DNA of 64,000 nucleotides. Source: Rhizomucor pusillus (Eukaryota > Mucoromycota > Mucoromycetes > Mucorales > Lichtheimiaceae). The translations under genes and the position numbers were made by a program. The stretch lies in NCBI GenBank assembly GCA_900175165.2, contig FWWN02000674.1:119404-183403 (forward strand). Reading direction: 5' to 3'. Shown here piece after piece: positions 44,979 to 57,604 of the stretch (position 1 is its first letter; each line of letters opens with the position of its first letter). The notes under the pieces are model-generated. The model was not told the origin of the DNA and searched no databases. It saw only the letters and a program-made list of their open reading frames with translations.

Positions 44979-46020
44979 ATGATATGCAACAATAGTCTTC
45001 GCTTGCGATGCGGCATTGCGCGTTTTCATTCTCTTCGCCCACTTTGCAGAGAGTTCCTGGAGCCGGGATCTAAGGGATCGTACAGACTGGTGTCATTCCC
45101 GGAACCTGATCCGCTTACTCCGAGGCAAGCTGCGTTTGCAAACAGCATATTTGCAAAGCCTGCAAGGTTTATGAAAAGCATACAGTCTGTCGATCAATTG
45201 ACAGGCACAGGATTTAACGAAGTACGTTGTGTCTTTGTTTTTGTCGTTTATGGATATTGTTCTGATATTTTCGGGATAGATTGCATTTGTTGGTCGAAGC
45301 AATGTGGGCGTAAGTTGCTTACCTTAGCCATGACAAGCCTGTCTCTGTAACTAAACAAGTGTCACACAGAAATCGACGTTAATCAATCGCATTACGAACA
45401 ACAGCAAACTTGTCAAAACATCGAGCAAACCGGTAATACAATGGCTGATTGTATACAAGGAAGTTTCCAATTGAAATTCATCCGGATATATAGGGCCACA
45501 CTCAAGCATTGAACCTCTTCAACGTCGCCGAAAGACTAACTCTCGTGGATATGCCTGGCTACGGCTTCCGGTCTCAGACAGAGTGGGGCGATTTAATCTT
45601 GAGTTACCTTGGAACACGCAAAGAGTAAGCAAAGGGAATGCCCATTTGTCACCACCATCTGATTATCTCACTCCACATCCGCATAGGTTGAAACGACTGT
45701 TTATTGTCATTGATCCTATAGCTGGAATCAAGGATACAGACAAGCAAATCATGAAGATCCTTGATCAGCAGCCTCTATCCTATCAAATAGTTCTGACAAA
45801 GCGAGATCGGATGACAGACGAGGCATTCAACAAGGCAAAAGCAGAGATTGAGCAGTACCTTGTGAAGCATGCCATATGCTGCTACCCCGAACTGCTTTCG
45901 ACTGGCATGCGACGGAAGAGCAAGTCAAAAGCAAAAGATGAGGCACGTTATGAAGATGATATAACTAGAGTGCGATGGAGTATATTGAAAGCTGCTGGAA
46001 TTAAACCCAAGGGCGCTTGA
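44979..46020 (+). CDS. EngB/YihA-type GTP-binding protein, probably mitochondrial
   Basis: Five exons (44979-45221, 45280-45309, 45370-45432, 45494-45624, 45687-46020) sum to 266 residues; exon 2 is only 30 nt. G1 is GRSNVGKS (spanning a splice), switch I includes SSKPGHTQALNLFN, G3 is VDMPGYGFRS and G4 is LTKRDRM. This is the TrmE-Era-EngA-YihA class, with the YihA-specific PGHTQ and MPGYG. Bacterial EngB assembles the 50S ribosomal subunit; fungal versions carry a presequence and are inferred to act on the mitoribosome. The leader (RLRCGIARFHSLRPLCREFL) fits mitochondrial import. Confidence 0.9.
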
Positions 46021-46174
46021 GTCCTGTTCATCACGTTCTTTCAGTGTTGAGTGGGAGAAAATGCAGCCGACCCCGCAATTTTGCTTACCAAACTGAAAAA
46101 GCATAAAAACCAGTCGCCTGTCAGCACCGAGTTAATCCCTTAGCTTTACCTCTTCTCTTTTTCACATACAAACA

Positions 46175-47607
46175 ATGGCACCCAACCTCCCTTACCCTAT
46201 CCGCCTCAATCCTTTGACTGACTCTCAAGTCACCCGCGTTGGTGTAAAGTCTCCCGAGGACGTGGTCGTCGTGGCCGCTGTCCGCACTGCCATGACAAAG
46301 GGCCGCAAGGGTGGTCTCAAGAATACCTTGGCTGATGGTAAGGAGAATTGGTTAGTTGTATATATGTATATCTCTGTGCTAAGCAGAACATATCATATAC
46401 AGAGCTCTTGCGTAACGTTTTCAAGGGTGTTGTCGATCGCACCGGCATTGATCCCAAGCTCGTCCAAGATATTTGCGTTGGCAACGTAGACGGTAAGGGT
46501 GGTCTTGCCACTCCTGCACGCATGGCCGCGTTGGCCGCTGGTTTCCCAGAGACTACTAGCGTCAGCACCTGCAACCGTCAGTGCTCATCTGGTTTGCAAG
46601 CTTGCGTGACCATTGCTTCGTCGATCCAGGCCGGTCTCATTGACATTGGTATCGGTGCTGGTGTCGAGTCCATGAGCAACGACTATTTTGACCGCAACCG
46701 CTTGTACTCGAAAAAGATGCCCAAGGAAGTCCCTGCCACTGCTGACTGTCTTGTTCCCATGGGGTAAGAAGATTAAAACTTTGAGTTTTGCACACATGCA
46801 GAAATATTGATCATTTATTTCTTACAGCATCACATCCGAAAACGTTGCTGCCGAGTATGGTTTGACACGCGAGGAACAGGATGCCTTTGCAGTTGAATCC
46901 CACAAAAAGGCTGCCGCCGCTCAAGCTGCCGGATACTTTAAGGAAGAAATCATTCCTGTCGAGGCTACCGTCTTGGACAAGAATGGCGAGAATCCAAAGA
47001 AGGTCCTTGTTGACAAGGATGATGGTATCCGCGCCAACTCCACCGTCGAAACACTCGGCAAGCTCAAGGCTGTCTTCAAGGCTGATGGCTCCACCACCGC
47101 TGGTAACGCCTCTCAAATCTCTGACGGCGCTGCTGCTGTCTTGTTGATGAAGCGCAAGATCGCCCAAAGCCTTGGCTTGCCTATCCTTGGCAAGTACGTT
47201 ACTTCATGCACCGTTGGTGTTCCTCCCCGCGTCATGGGCATCGGTCCTGCCTACGCTATTCCCGTTGCTGTCGAGCGCGCCGGCCTAAAGTTGGAAGATG
47301 TTGATATTTACGAAATCAACGAAGCCTTTGCTTCGCAGGCTCTTTACACTGTCAAGGTCCTTGGTATCCCTAAGGAGAAGGTCAACCCCAAGGGCGGTGC
47401 TATCGCCATTGGCCATCCTCTTGGGTAAGTTGAAATAGATTTTATGTAACAGTAAATCGATGTATTCATGCTCTCTTTAGCTGCACTGGTGCTCGCCAAG
47501 TTGCCACCCTTTTCCCTGAACTCAAACGTCAAAACAAGCGCATTGGCGTTACCAGTATGTGCATGGGCACCGGTATGGGTATGGCTTGCGTCTGGGAACG
47601 CGAGTAA
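46175..47607 (+). CDS. POT1: 3-ketoacyl-CoA thiolase (acetyl-CoA acyltransferase)
   Basis: Four exons (46175-46337, 46403-46763, 46828-47424, 47481-47607) sum to 415 residues. The nucleophilic Cys lies in SVSTCNRQCSSGLQA, the catalytic His in GGAIAIGHPLGCTG and the second Cys in TSMCMGTGMGMA; NEAFASQA is also conserved. This is the last step of fatty-acid beta-oxidation, cleaving 3-ketoacyl-CoA. The sequence groups with the peroxisomal Pot1/ACAA1 type. The N-terminus has RLNPLTDSQV, which misses the R-L-x5-[HQ] PTS2 spacing by one residue, so targeting is unclear. The C-terminus ends ERE, not a PTS1. Confidence 0.94.
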
Positions 47608-47939
47608 CTTCGTAGAAACTATCAAATGTAGCTGCTCCCTGTATCAAATTTTGTAAAAGGATAACTTTTGTATTTAGCTATTGGATATTAACAGTTCAAT
47701 GAAGAACATCTATACCGTGAATACCGTATAACATTGACCCCTTCAGTTCTGGTTCACCAGATCTTGCCCTCGCCGATTAGCCGCAAAGTAACAGGCTCTT
47801 TCTTAATTGACACGTCTGTTTTCGTCATTTCCTCTTAGTAAGACGAAAATAAGAACAAAGGCTTACTACAATGCCCAAAAATCATGCGTGTCATATATTT
47901 ATACATTTTTACAAAAAAGATAGAACGTAATATGGGGGA
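47608..47939. other. Convergent 3' intergenic region
   Basis: AT-rich stretch between the 3' ends of the thiolase (+) and Spt23/Mga2-like (-) genes. It should hold both polyadenylation regions; no gene seen. Confidence 0.4.
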
Positions 47940-50900
47940 TCAAGCAGCAGATAGCATTTTCAAAATGTCACGATAAGTGTTTGAATAAAGGAACTGATAA
48001 ACAAGATAGGCCACCATCACTACACAGTTACGTTAATATCCGGATATTTTTCAAGTAATGCATAGCTAAATATCACTTACCAACAAGCATTGGTACCCAA
48101 AATGCAAACAGTCTCCTGTCATTCTGCTTCTTTGCTACTGAAGTTTCTAGCGCTGGCATTTGGAAGCTGTCGTAGGATGAACTAGCGACCGATGATGATG
48201 GGCCGGACTCCGCAGCAGTGTATGCATGAAGATGATGTTGCTTCCTATTGGGTCGCTGCGTCGATTCTTCGTGCTGTTGTTCTTGCTGATTGCTTCGAGC
48301 ACCCATAGCATAAGCCAAGGCCATATACCAAGCCAAAGCCTGTTCTGGTTCGTCTGTTGAGTTATTTCTGTGTCCATTCTGCTCACCAGTAAACAGAACA
48401 GACATGTTGTGAATCATTGTCGTTGGCCGGGGCAATTGGAGAAGATGGTCAGCTATAGCTTTGAGGTTCAAGTCGGCGGGCTTGGTAGGGATATTGTTCT
48501 TGAGGATCTGGAGGAAGGAGGTATCGTTTGAGGCAGATCGCTGATACGTTGGTTGTTGGAAGTGCGATAGTGTTCGCTGCATCCATGTCTTGTTTTCACT
48601 TGGTGGCATATCGTCATCTGAAGATATAGCAAGATCTTGGTCGTTTACTGCCTGAGCGTCTGGAATCTCATCTCCTGAATTCGATTCTGCGTTTGCAAGT
48701 TCCAGATATTGGATAGATTGTAGTTGCGGACGTGAGGCCAGCCGCCGCCGGTGTCGAAGATTGGTCGGTTCGAATTCACCGCTGCCGTTTGTCGAAGAGT
48801 ACGATGAATCCGAGAGATATGATCCATTCCAGTTCGCTGTCACGTCACGTTCTTCCACATCGCTACCACCTAACCATACGCTATCATTGTCATAATCGTC
48901 GTTATCAGCATCGGCACTCTCATCAAACGAAGTGTCGATATCGGCACTCATGGCGTCCGAAAGGATGTCATCAGGCTGAGACGATTCGGAGGTCTCTCTA
49001 TCCTCCAGAGGCAGATATGATAACAACAATGACCGTATTGTTCCGTCTTTTGCCAGATGCATTGCTCGTTTGTTGGCATGATTTGCAATCGTGGGATTGG
49101 CGGAGCCCTCATCTAATAGTGTTCGTACCACTTGCTCGTGGCCGAGCCACGCCGCGTAATGAAGCGCTGTGGAACCATTTCGATCCTGTATATCGACTAT
49201 GCAACCGAGATCAAGAAGAGCCAGAGTCAATTTGTTGAAGCCAAGCATAGCTGCAAGATGAAGCATGGTGTGCCCTTGAGAATTTGCAATCGATACATCT
49301 GCTGGTTTAACATCTTCCATGGTATCCATGACTTCAAGCACCTGGATAATGTGCCTCTCGAGGCTAGCTTGTCGCTGATGCTGCTGTTGGCCGCCACCTT
49401 GTTGCCCGGAAGCGGCACCACTGGATCGTCCCTGGTCGCCACCCTGTACAATCCGCATGGCAATCTCTCGAGCATCCTCAACTTTGCCGGTCATTTTAAG
49501 ACCGACCACTTGCAGCGCAAGTTCCATTAACGCGCGATCATTTTCGTTATAGTAGGTGAAAAGCATGACTTCCTGGGTATCCATAACGACTGGGTATTCT
49601 TTGAAAGACACAACAACAGGTCCAGGTTCTGCAACCGCTGGTAATATACAGACTAGTGTGTTTGCTGACCAAAAATGCGTGCTGGAAGCAGGTGTTTCGC
49701 CGAACATACAGGTTAAGCCAGGTCGAAAGTTTGTTCCCAGGATTGTCACTTCGATACCACCGAATGTAGGACCTTCGTTTGGAATAAGACGTTGCAACTG
49801 CGGTCTGTCTGCATTTGTCGAGGATTGTGTAGGAGCAGATGTGGTTACACCACCCAGGCTGCTCATTGGAGCTAAATTGCCGAGCATGTCTTGACCTATC
49901 TGTAGTTGTGCTACACCAGGCGATGCTAATGACGCATTAGATACGTTTATGGGAAGTGTAGAGGCATGATTCATAGCGTTCATCTGTTGCGGCTTCTCAG
50001 GTGACTGAGGAGTAGGACGTGGCTGGATTGTAAGCTGCGAGTTGTTCAAAGAGTTTAGCGGATACTGCATAAAATTAAGGGGATCAGCACCGTTTTGCCG
50101 CTGCGACGTGGAAAGTGGTTGGTAAGCTGTTGCTGCCATCACCGCTTGTGTATTCACCGCATCTGTTTCCGTTCGAGGGCGTTTTCTTCCAGCTTTTACT
50201 TTGTTCGATTTATGGTCGTCGGTAATCATGATCGGTGGTGAGATGCCAGTTGCAACGCGTTTACCGGTGTGATCATGCATCTCAAAGTAGATGCTGATAA
50301 TTACCCGTAAATACCATTTTTTGCGGTTGAATGCATGGTTCGTGTACTTACCAAAACCCGACTCTCTCGTTGTGATGTCTGCAGTAACATGTGATCCGCG
50401 TAGGCAAAATGGTGTCGCCAGAGCTGAAATCGACGACTTCTGAGCAGTTGAAGAGTAGGACCTTCTGCTCTTCGAGGGCCAAGGATTTCTCGTCGTCGGC
50501 AATGCGCTTTTCTTCTTCGGTTTCAGCTTTGATTCTATTTTCCTTGCGGCGCTGAGATCGCTTTCGCTGGATGAAAATGAAAATTAGGACTGATTTTGGG
50601 GAAATGGGTCAAAAAATTTCGGAAGTGATGATTACCTCCCGCTGAATACAGCCAAGACATGTAACGACCCTTCTTGTGGGATCGCTTGCGCAAATGACAC
50701 GTGCCGAAAGGAAAAGCATTTTGTCTGGTCTTAGCGGCAGATCGTTGCTATCAAGTCCAGCGACTTTGCTGCCATTAGCCGCATTTGCAAGCATGACCTG
50801 TCGTTTGAGCTTATCTTTGGCGACCATGTGCTCTGGTAGCTTTAGATGGGACCACCACTGTGCCTTGTCGCCGTCATCTGTCACCAATTGTATGCAAAGT

Positions 50901-51975
50901 TTAATTTGAGTCTCTACGCGAGACTTGGCACCTGATTGTGGCACTCCCAGAACACGTATCTGCATGCTACAGGTACATATGAGTAATTCCGTCTGTGCCA
51001 CATTTTGCTTTTTCGACTAATTCAGCGCATACCCTGAGCTTTTGTTATTATTTTCCAGTCCAAATGTACCGTTTGGTGATAAGATAGATGGTGCTGCTGA
51101 AGCTGAAACAGGCGGCGTAGTCGCGGCTGCAGACGCAGACAAAGCTGCTTGCTGAGGTGTGTTGCTGAAAGAAAAGGGAAAAAATTCAGATAAGCAAGAA
51201 TTCTGGAAAAAAGCACACTGCCGCATACTTACAAGGATGTCGGGAAGCGCACAGGATAGTTTGAAGCGAGATAGTCTGTGAAGTTTCGGGCCAAATTCGG
51301 AATGGCTTGAGGGAATGGGTTGTGAGTTACGTTTGCAAAGAACTAGAGTTACAGAGATGAGTCGTCTAGGGTTTCACGGCCAAGTTAAAACAAATAGGCA
51401 AACAGTGGGCTTACATTGTTCACGCCTGACCAAAATGTCTGATTTGATCCTGGAGCTGATACGTTAGAAGGCTGCAGAGGTTCAATGACGTTGCTGCTAG
51501 CTGGGGACTGCGTCATTGTCGAATTGAGGATTGCAGGCTGCGGGCTGGGATGTCCTGGGACGGATTGCGGTGAAAGTGCACTCGTTTGTGATTCTGCTTC
51601 TGCTGATGCTTCGCCCATTGATTGGTCCTCTTCTTCCAACGATGTATCTTCAGGTCGCCGCTGCTGTTGTTGTTGTGATAATTGCTGTTGCATAAAATAT
51701 AAAGGGTTATCTGGCGAAAGTTGGTCGAGTTTGTGAAAAAAAGACTGGTCGATGAAAGGTTGTTGTACATGCATCGAGTCGTCGTGGGGCTCGCTGGTGG
51801 AAGAGCCGGAAGGTGAATCGCAAGTCTGAGGTGTCTCTTCTGATGTTGTGGGCAGCGTTGAAGGTATTGCCTGTGGCATTGCGAAGCAAAGAAGAGACGA
51901 AGGAGACTTAGGGACCGAATGTGGAGTCGGGTTCAAAAAATTGTTGGATCTTGAGTCTGGTTTTCGGGCGGTCAT
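47940..51975 (-). CDS. Spt23/Mga2-like membrane-anchored transcription factor (IPT/TIG, ankyrin, TM)
   Basis: Multi-exon gene. After a disordered N-terminus comes a conserved DNA-binding-like region (MQIRVLGVPQSGAKSRVETQ; KVLLFNCSEVVDFSSGDTIL; RITCYCRHHNERVGF; GISPPIMITDDHKSNK). An IPT/TIG domain follows (LQRLIPNEGPTFGGIEVTIL), then ankyrin repeats (GHTMLHLAAMLGFNKLTLAL; NGSTALHYAAWLGHEQVVRT). A single C-terminal membrane helix is split by the last intron: FAFWVPMLV joins VMVAYLVYQFL in the exon 48019-47940. This matches yeast Spt23/Mga2: ER-anchored factors released by ubiquitin-dependent processing to induce the OLE1 desaturase when membranes become too saturated. The intron that restores RVGF-C-IYFEMHDHTG lies near 50350-50290. 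Confidence 0.9.
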
Positions 51976-52796
51976 CCGACTCGCCGCTTCATTTCGCCGA
52001 AGAGATTTAAGACAATAACTTGTACGTGGTAGTAAGTTTCTCTATATACATATACGTATACATCATGCTTTGTCTTTGCGACTCCAATTATGTACGCATA
52101 TCTATTAGATCTTTAGGAAAATATCTAAAGTCATCATCGATCTTTTTCATCAAGTGATTATAAATAGTGCTCCTAAATGCTTACATAGCCTCCATTGATT
52201 AGTTGGACCCATGCTTCCTGGTCACTGGACTCAGTCTGACTGCAGCTTTAGAGATGGCAACAACGCGTGTAATCATGTGAACGAGAGAACAACAACAATG
52301 CAGCATTGATCAAACAATTGCTGTTCAAGTATTGATAGTCTGCTGCTGTCACTTGATGTCAGCAATTTCGGGTGATGAGCTTCCGGTATAGAGAGTAAAT
52401 TTATAAAGACACCCCGCATCGAACACAATGTTGTTATATATGCGTAGTTGTTACAAGGAGATGGTGACATTATCTCCTTCCAATTCTCTTTGGAAATTGG
52501 GAAAGGTTGGCCTAGATCAGAGCAAAAATCGTAAGCTGAAATGTATTTCCGACACGCAGTGAGATGTAATAATTTTACGGCAAGTGCATACGATGCAGCA
52601 ACTGAAGAATAAATACGAATTTGGAAGTGAGGTTGTCAGGGAGAGATGGAAGAATGCTTTTCATTTTACTTTGTTTTCTTTTTTCTATTTATTCTCCTTG
52701 AGCAACACGATAAAGAGAATCATTCCTCGTGAAATTGTGTTTGGGCAGTTTTCCCCCTTCCTTCCTTTTCTTCCAACTCGCCATTCAACATATAAA
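51976..52796. other. Divergent intergenic region
   Basis: Promoter space for the Spt23/Mga2-like (-) and protease (+) genes. The protease frame stays open upstream to about 52584, but the signal peptide argues for the start at 52797. No other gene recognised. Confidence 0.4.
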
Positions 52797-54064
52797 ATGG
52801 TATGGCCTGTATTTTTATTGACAATCATCATCCCGTCCGTTGTGGCGATCTACAATGGAACAACAGTTACCGATCCGACTATCTATCCATTCTTCGTTAT
52901 GCTCGGCAATCCGCATGTATGCGGTGGAGTCATTATTTCCTATAATCCACCCATAGTGCTCACAGCAGCCCACTGTGTAGCTGACGCGCATCATCCTTCG
53001 ACGCTGCCGCTGGGAGCAAGTAATCCTTACTTCGCCGGGTTCCGCGGCACAGACCGCCGTAAACACAAAATCAACCGAATCGTGGACTGGGTGATCCATC
53101 CATCGTACATGGACGTCCGAGGAGAGATTGATATGCATTACGACATTGCGCTTATCAAGCTTCATGTACCTATCGAACCTTCATCGTCGGTGTCCCGAGT
53201 CGCTTTATGGCCCGAACAAGAAGAGTTGATAAACCCACGGCAGGGTGTACTGATGGGGTTCGGATATTTGGGAACTGCCGATCAAGACCAGGCAAACATT
53301 CTACAGCAAATGGTTCTAGACGTATCACGTTTCTCCCTTGCATCCCAGGAAATGATCGAGGCAGTTACTCCCCTGGACTTTGGCTGGGCTTGCCACGGTG
53401 ATTCTGGTAACGTTTAAAAAAAGACCCGAGATGAAGACTGGCTATTTACTGACAACATGATCAAATTCAAGGCAGTCCTCTTGTAGTATACAGAGCTATC
53501 GAAAGCAGCAGCGGCAAAATCAGCTTTGCTCCATTTGCTGCTGGTGTCCTCGCACGTATCTTTGGCGTCCACGACCCCGACCAAACCCGAGCTACTTGCC
53601 CGATACCATACAAGTTGCAAAGCAAAGTGCCTACTATTATTCAAAGCTTTTGCAACATCTCTGGTGCTTTAGACTGGATATCTATGGTGACGGGATTCTC
53701 CAAGGAGACGCTGACGGATCCATTTGCTGTGCCGGAATGCAAGGATAACTGTACTGGACGCTGGCACTCGATTAAGACGGATTTTGACAACAACAACAAC
53801 AATAAATGGCATATTGGCTTTGCAGACAAGGAATTTAACGAGGCACACCCAGAAAAATGGTGGATGGGACCAGTCTTTCAAGACGGTATCACCTCTTTTG
53901 CGACAAGCACAAGACCCAGCTTGCATATGTTTATTGTACTAGTATCTACCTTATCGCAAACCCACAACTTTGTACACTTGTTGCATATTCTCTTCCGCAA
54001 CATTTTCAGCCTTTCGGGCTCCTTCATCCAAAACATTAATTACATATCCCATATCACCTCGTAA
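52797..54064 (+). CDS. Secreted trypsin-like (S1) serine protease
   Basis: Two exons (52797-53406, 53472-54064) encode 400 residues. A signal peptide (MVWPVFLLTIIIPSVVA) is followed directly by IYNGTTVTDPTIYPFFVML, so the usual IVGG activation site is altered and a propeptide is short or absent. The triad is complete: VLTAAHCVAD, HYDIALIKL and WACHGDSG joined to SPLVVY across the intron. The S1 pocket residue six before the Ser lies in FGWAC, not the Asp of classical trypsin, so specificity is unclear. A ~150-residue extension follows with few Cys, ending in a hydrophobic run. The stop overlaps the end of the convergent TrpRS gene. Confidence 0.78.
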
Positions 54065-55328
54065 CCGTTCAAGTTCTTTTTGGATCGGCATTAGTCGTTC
54101 AACGATGGCGTCGGCCACGCGATCCTTGAAAACTTTGGTGCTAGTCACACCCTCAAAGTCTTTAACTGCTTCTTCAATCTCCATCTCGCGCACTGCACTG
54201 TAAACACTCAAGAGGTTGGATACTCCTGGCCGCTCTTGGACGTCATAGCTCACGCCTTGTATGGAGTCGGTGACCGCACGGCGAATTTTGGCATGAATCT
54301 TTTCCGGCGTATCCGTCAAGTTTATGCGTGAGTCTTCGGATCGATCTGATTTAGACATTTTGTTGGTTGGATGCTGCAGGGACATGATCCTCTTGGTTGC
54401 TGGTGCTGTATTCCATATAAAGTAAAATTATTTAGTCACCAAGTAAAATGCTTCTCAGATGGAGCCACACGTACGGAGAATCGCATTTGGTTTCGGGAAA
54501 ATCTTATGTTTGAACGTCTTGTTGAAAGCACCGGCAATATCTCGTGCTAGCTCGAGATGCTGTATCTGATCCTGTCCAACAGGCACATGCGTTGCCCTGG
54601 AATCTTTTTAGTACATGAAACGTACGATTGCGTGTTAAATAAAAACAGTACTTGTAGAGGAGGATATCAGCGGCTTGCAGAACCGGATAATCGAACAATC
54701 CCATCTTTAGGCCTGTCGTCAAGGATGTATCTGCCAAAATTTCGGCGTGTGAAATGGACGCATTGCTGCCCTTGTTCATTTTCGACTATGTGCCCGAGCA
54801 ACATTGGTAAATATGGCTTTGCGTTGCAGAGGGCTACAGGTACGCTACCTTCCACTGCGTCATTCTGCCTAGCCATCCGACGGGAGTGATACAGTTGAAA
54901 ATCCAAGCCAATTCTGCGTGAGCCTTGACTCGGCTTTGTTCGAACAAGACACTGCGCGTGGGGTCGACGCCACATGCAAGTAAACTCGCGGCCATATCTA
55001 ATTTAGCTTTTCGCAACTCTTCTGCGTTCTGAGGCATGGTGATAGCGTGTAAATCGACAATGCTGTAATAGTTGAGGGTCGGCTTGCCGTCTGGTTGACT
55101 TTGGAGATTTGCCCAGTTGGACAGGGCACCGAGGTAGTTGCCCAGGTGAGGGATTCCTGTAGGCTGGATACCCGAGAATATTATACGTGGCCACTGAGTA
55201 GCAGTCGATAAGGTTGCCTATACTCATTTCAGAGTTTACAAACTGGAACGCATTGCCATGTTGCTTGAAATGCGTTCCGTACCTTGGTCCCCATGTCGCA
55301 AAAGACAAGCTGTCAAAGAGGAGTTTCA
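53951..55328 (-). CDS. MSW1: Tryptophanyl-tRNA synthetase, probably mitochondrial
   Basis: Bacterial-type TrpRS in several exons. The class I HIGH-like signature is [45 protein letters not shown], then MTQWK joined to [26 protein letters not shown] and the KMSKS motif ([16 protein letters not shown]) follow. The C-terminus VYKVVGLR stops at 53951. Introns resolved: about 54847-54787 and 54653-54608, plus one near 54470-54400. The N-terminal exon from 55328 ([15 protein letters not shown]) is uncertain because I could not find a splice that keeps phase. Bacterial-type TrpRS in fungi normally serves mitochondria. Confidence 0.87.
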
Positions 55329-57604
55329 TTTTCAAAATTTATGATGAGCCATGAAAGCCAGTCTTTTCTGCTTCCCCATGAATTACTTGATAAAATACCG
55401 ATGATGATGAGCTAGAACAACGATCATAATATTTTATTCATTTACTTTTCGTTTTTTCCCTTCCATTATTTGTATTTAATGTTGAGGGTATAATGATGGC
55501 TGAAGCCATATTGCACAGGAAGTTCGGTTCCCGGTCATCCCTTTTGTATTTATGTGCGACCTCCATAGTCTCGGCGACATTTTTGTAGTATTTTGATATA
55601 GGAAGGAGAGGAAACGCGAAAGAGCGCAGCATATGGTTGTTCCATGTGAGAAAACGGGTGACGGTAGATAAAGACTCATGCGTTGCATAGTTTGTCCTCG
55701 ACTTTTGCTGATGGTCGCAGCAAAGGCTGGTCGTATATGTAGGAAACTGCCCGCGAGATAGAATGAATGAAAGGGCGTCTGTTTCAGACCTTTTAAAAAA
55801 TATGTGGGATCCCTGTGGCCCCGCCTGCAAGGTACATACGATAAACAGCTTAGATATCTTGTCAACAGAAATCTGCTTAGTTCGGCACATGTAGTACTGG
55901 CATTTTTCATAAAGCGATCTTGGCTTCGATGAGATGTGGCGTGAAACATGTGCATATAAGTCGCGTTCCATTGCATAGACGTCTGGTAGAATCCAGGATA
56001 TGAATAAGCATAACTGGCTGAACGTAGTTTACACATAATTCATGCGGAGGTAGGCCAGGCAAATCAATGGAATTTAACATTTCGACGGGATAAGGTTACT
56101 GAAGTCTTCAAAACCCTCGGTTTCTGTGGCGGCTTTGTCTAGAATCGAGTCTGTTAATCGATCATTTATTGATATCCTAAATCATAAGTTTGAGTCTGTG
56201 TCAGTTTTGATATTACCTTTGCCTGCAGCGTTATCTTCAGGATTGGGAATACTTGGGAGGGAATGAGAGATGGTTCGACAAGGATATCAATTTCCTGTGT
56301 CCTATTTACTTTGCAAACATAGCCCTGACGGCAATCCATGACAGACATGGACATCCTCCTGTACTCCCGAAAGGCGGGTCGTGAGCCTTATTGCAAAGTC
56401 TACTATAACTAAGCTAAATTACTTAACGGCTTTGGTGCAGCGAAATTGTTTTGGCGGTACAACGATGTCCGCCCGATTATTCGTCTTGTTTGCAAGACGA
56501 CAGAACATGTCTTTCATCAACTTCGGTGGGTAAAGTTAACTTTCCACGATCTCTTTTTTTCCAATACCAGTATCATCGACCTTGCCGCATTCGGACAATC
56601 CATATCCCAGATTGTTTTTTGACTGAAAACAAGTCCGGGCGGATTGCAGATATTGCCTGCTGCTTTTCCTGCCCGTGTCTTAAAAGTGCTTGATAGATAT
56701 TAGTTCCTCTCCGCAGGTTCAGGAGCCGCTTACGCCATTGCTCACGGTTGGCAGTGAAGCTTGGCGCACTGTATATTTCCGGCCAGTCGTGTCTGATTAA
56801 TGCAAAAGTTGGGTTTGTCGTTCCTCCGATCCTAGCTTATAATCGTAAGGCTTGCTGAATCCAAACATCTTGTGCCCTCAACAACGCAGGTGTTCTGCAG
56901 ATTTGGAAAGATAGGTGGATACTGGACTCTAGAGAGAGTTTACGAGAAAGAAAGTGACCTGACTACAAGTAAGAGAGTTACATAAAGAAAAATCACATTA
57001 TACTTTCATTGTCCGTTGCCAGCATGTCATTGTCGTTACAAGTATATCACCGCATCAATGCTATGATTATCGATTATAGGTAAGGTTTGCCAAAATTGTT
57101 ACAGTTACGTATCAGACGCACCAAAGATCGGTGATCTGTGGCGGATTAAGCATGCATCCGGAGGAGCTTTTTCTGGAGTTATTTATTGTTACACTGCGTC
57201 GAACTGAAATCGACAATTCAACCGAGACCGACGTCGAAGAACAAGAAGAAAAGTTATGCGTACATAGATTTATAGAATCTTTCTGCCGTCGTGGATTTGC
57301 TGTTTGTTTGTGAATACAAAATTCTTTAGATACTGATACGGTGCTTGCATCCCTCTCCGAAAGCACATGCGACGGAGAAGTATACATGCAGAGATTACGA
57401 CTGAAGAAGCATTATGCAGAAGAACGCTCAAGTGGTGGCTTTTGATAGAACTTCGTTCTGCATCATCAGGGGACAGATCTCTTTCTTGCTAGTTCTCCTT
57501 TTGCAGCTCCCTTACGCCCGGGGGTCCACATTGACAAGGACTTTAAAACACTCGACATCTTGCGCCCAAAAAAATGCACCCATTCTCTCTTCCCATCTCG
57601 TATC
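55329..57604. other. Interval with unresolved minus-strand frames
   Basis: About 2.3 kb. Two long minus-strand frames overlap in different registers, 55971-55438 and 56036-55476 (listed separately). A third minus-strand frame at 56354-56166 starts MSMSVMDCRQGYVCKVN and runs to a plausible donor, so a multi-exon minus-strand gene may exist. From 56700 to 57400 I see nothing convincing. Confidence 0.3.
55438..56354 (-). CDS. Hypothetical minus-strand gene, model unresolved
   Basis: Candidate exons: 56354-56214 (reads RTQEIDILVEPSLIPSQVF before a donor), and one of two overlapping frames, 177 codons (ends NTNNGREKTKSK, stop at 55438) or 186 codons (stop at 55476). No known domain is recognisable and I could not decide which frame is used. 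It may be a degenerate gene. Confidence 0.25.
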
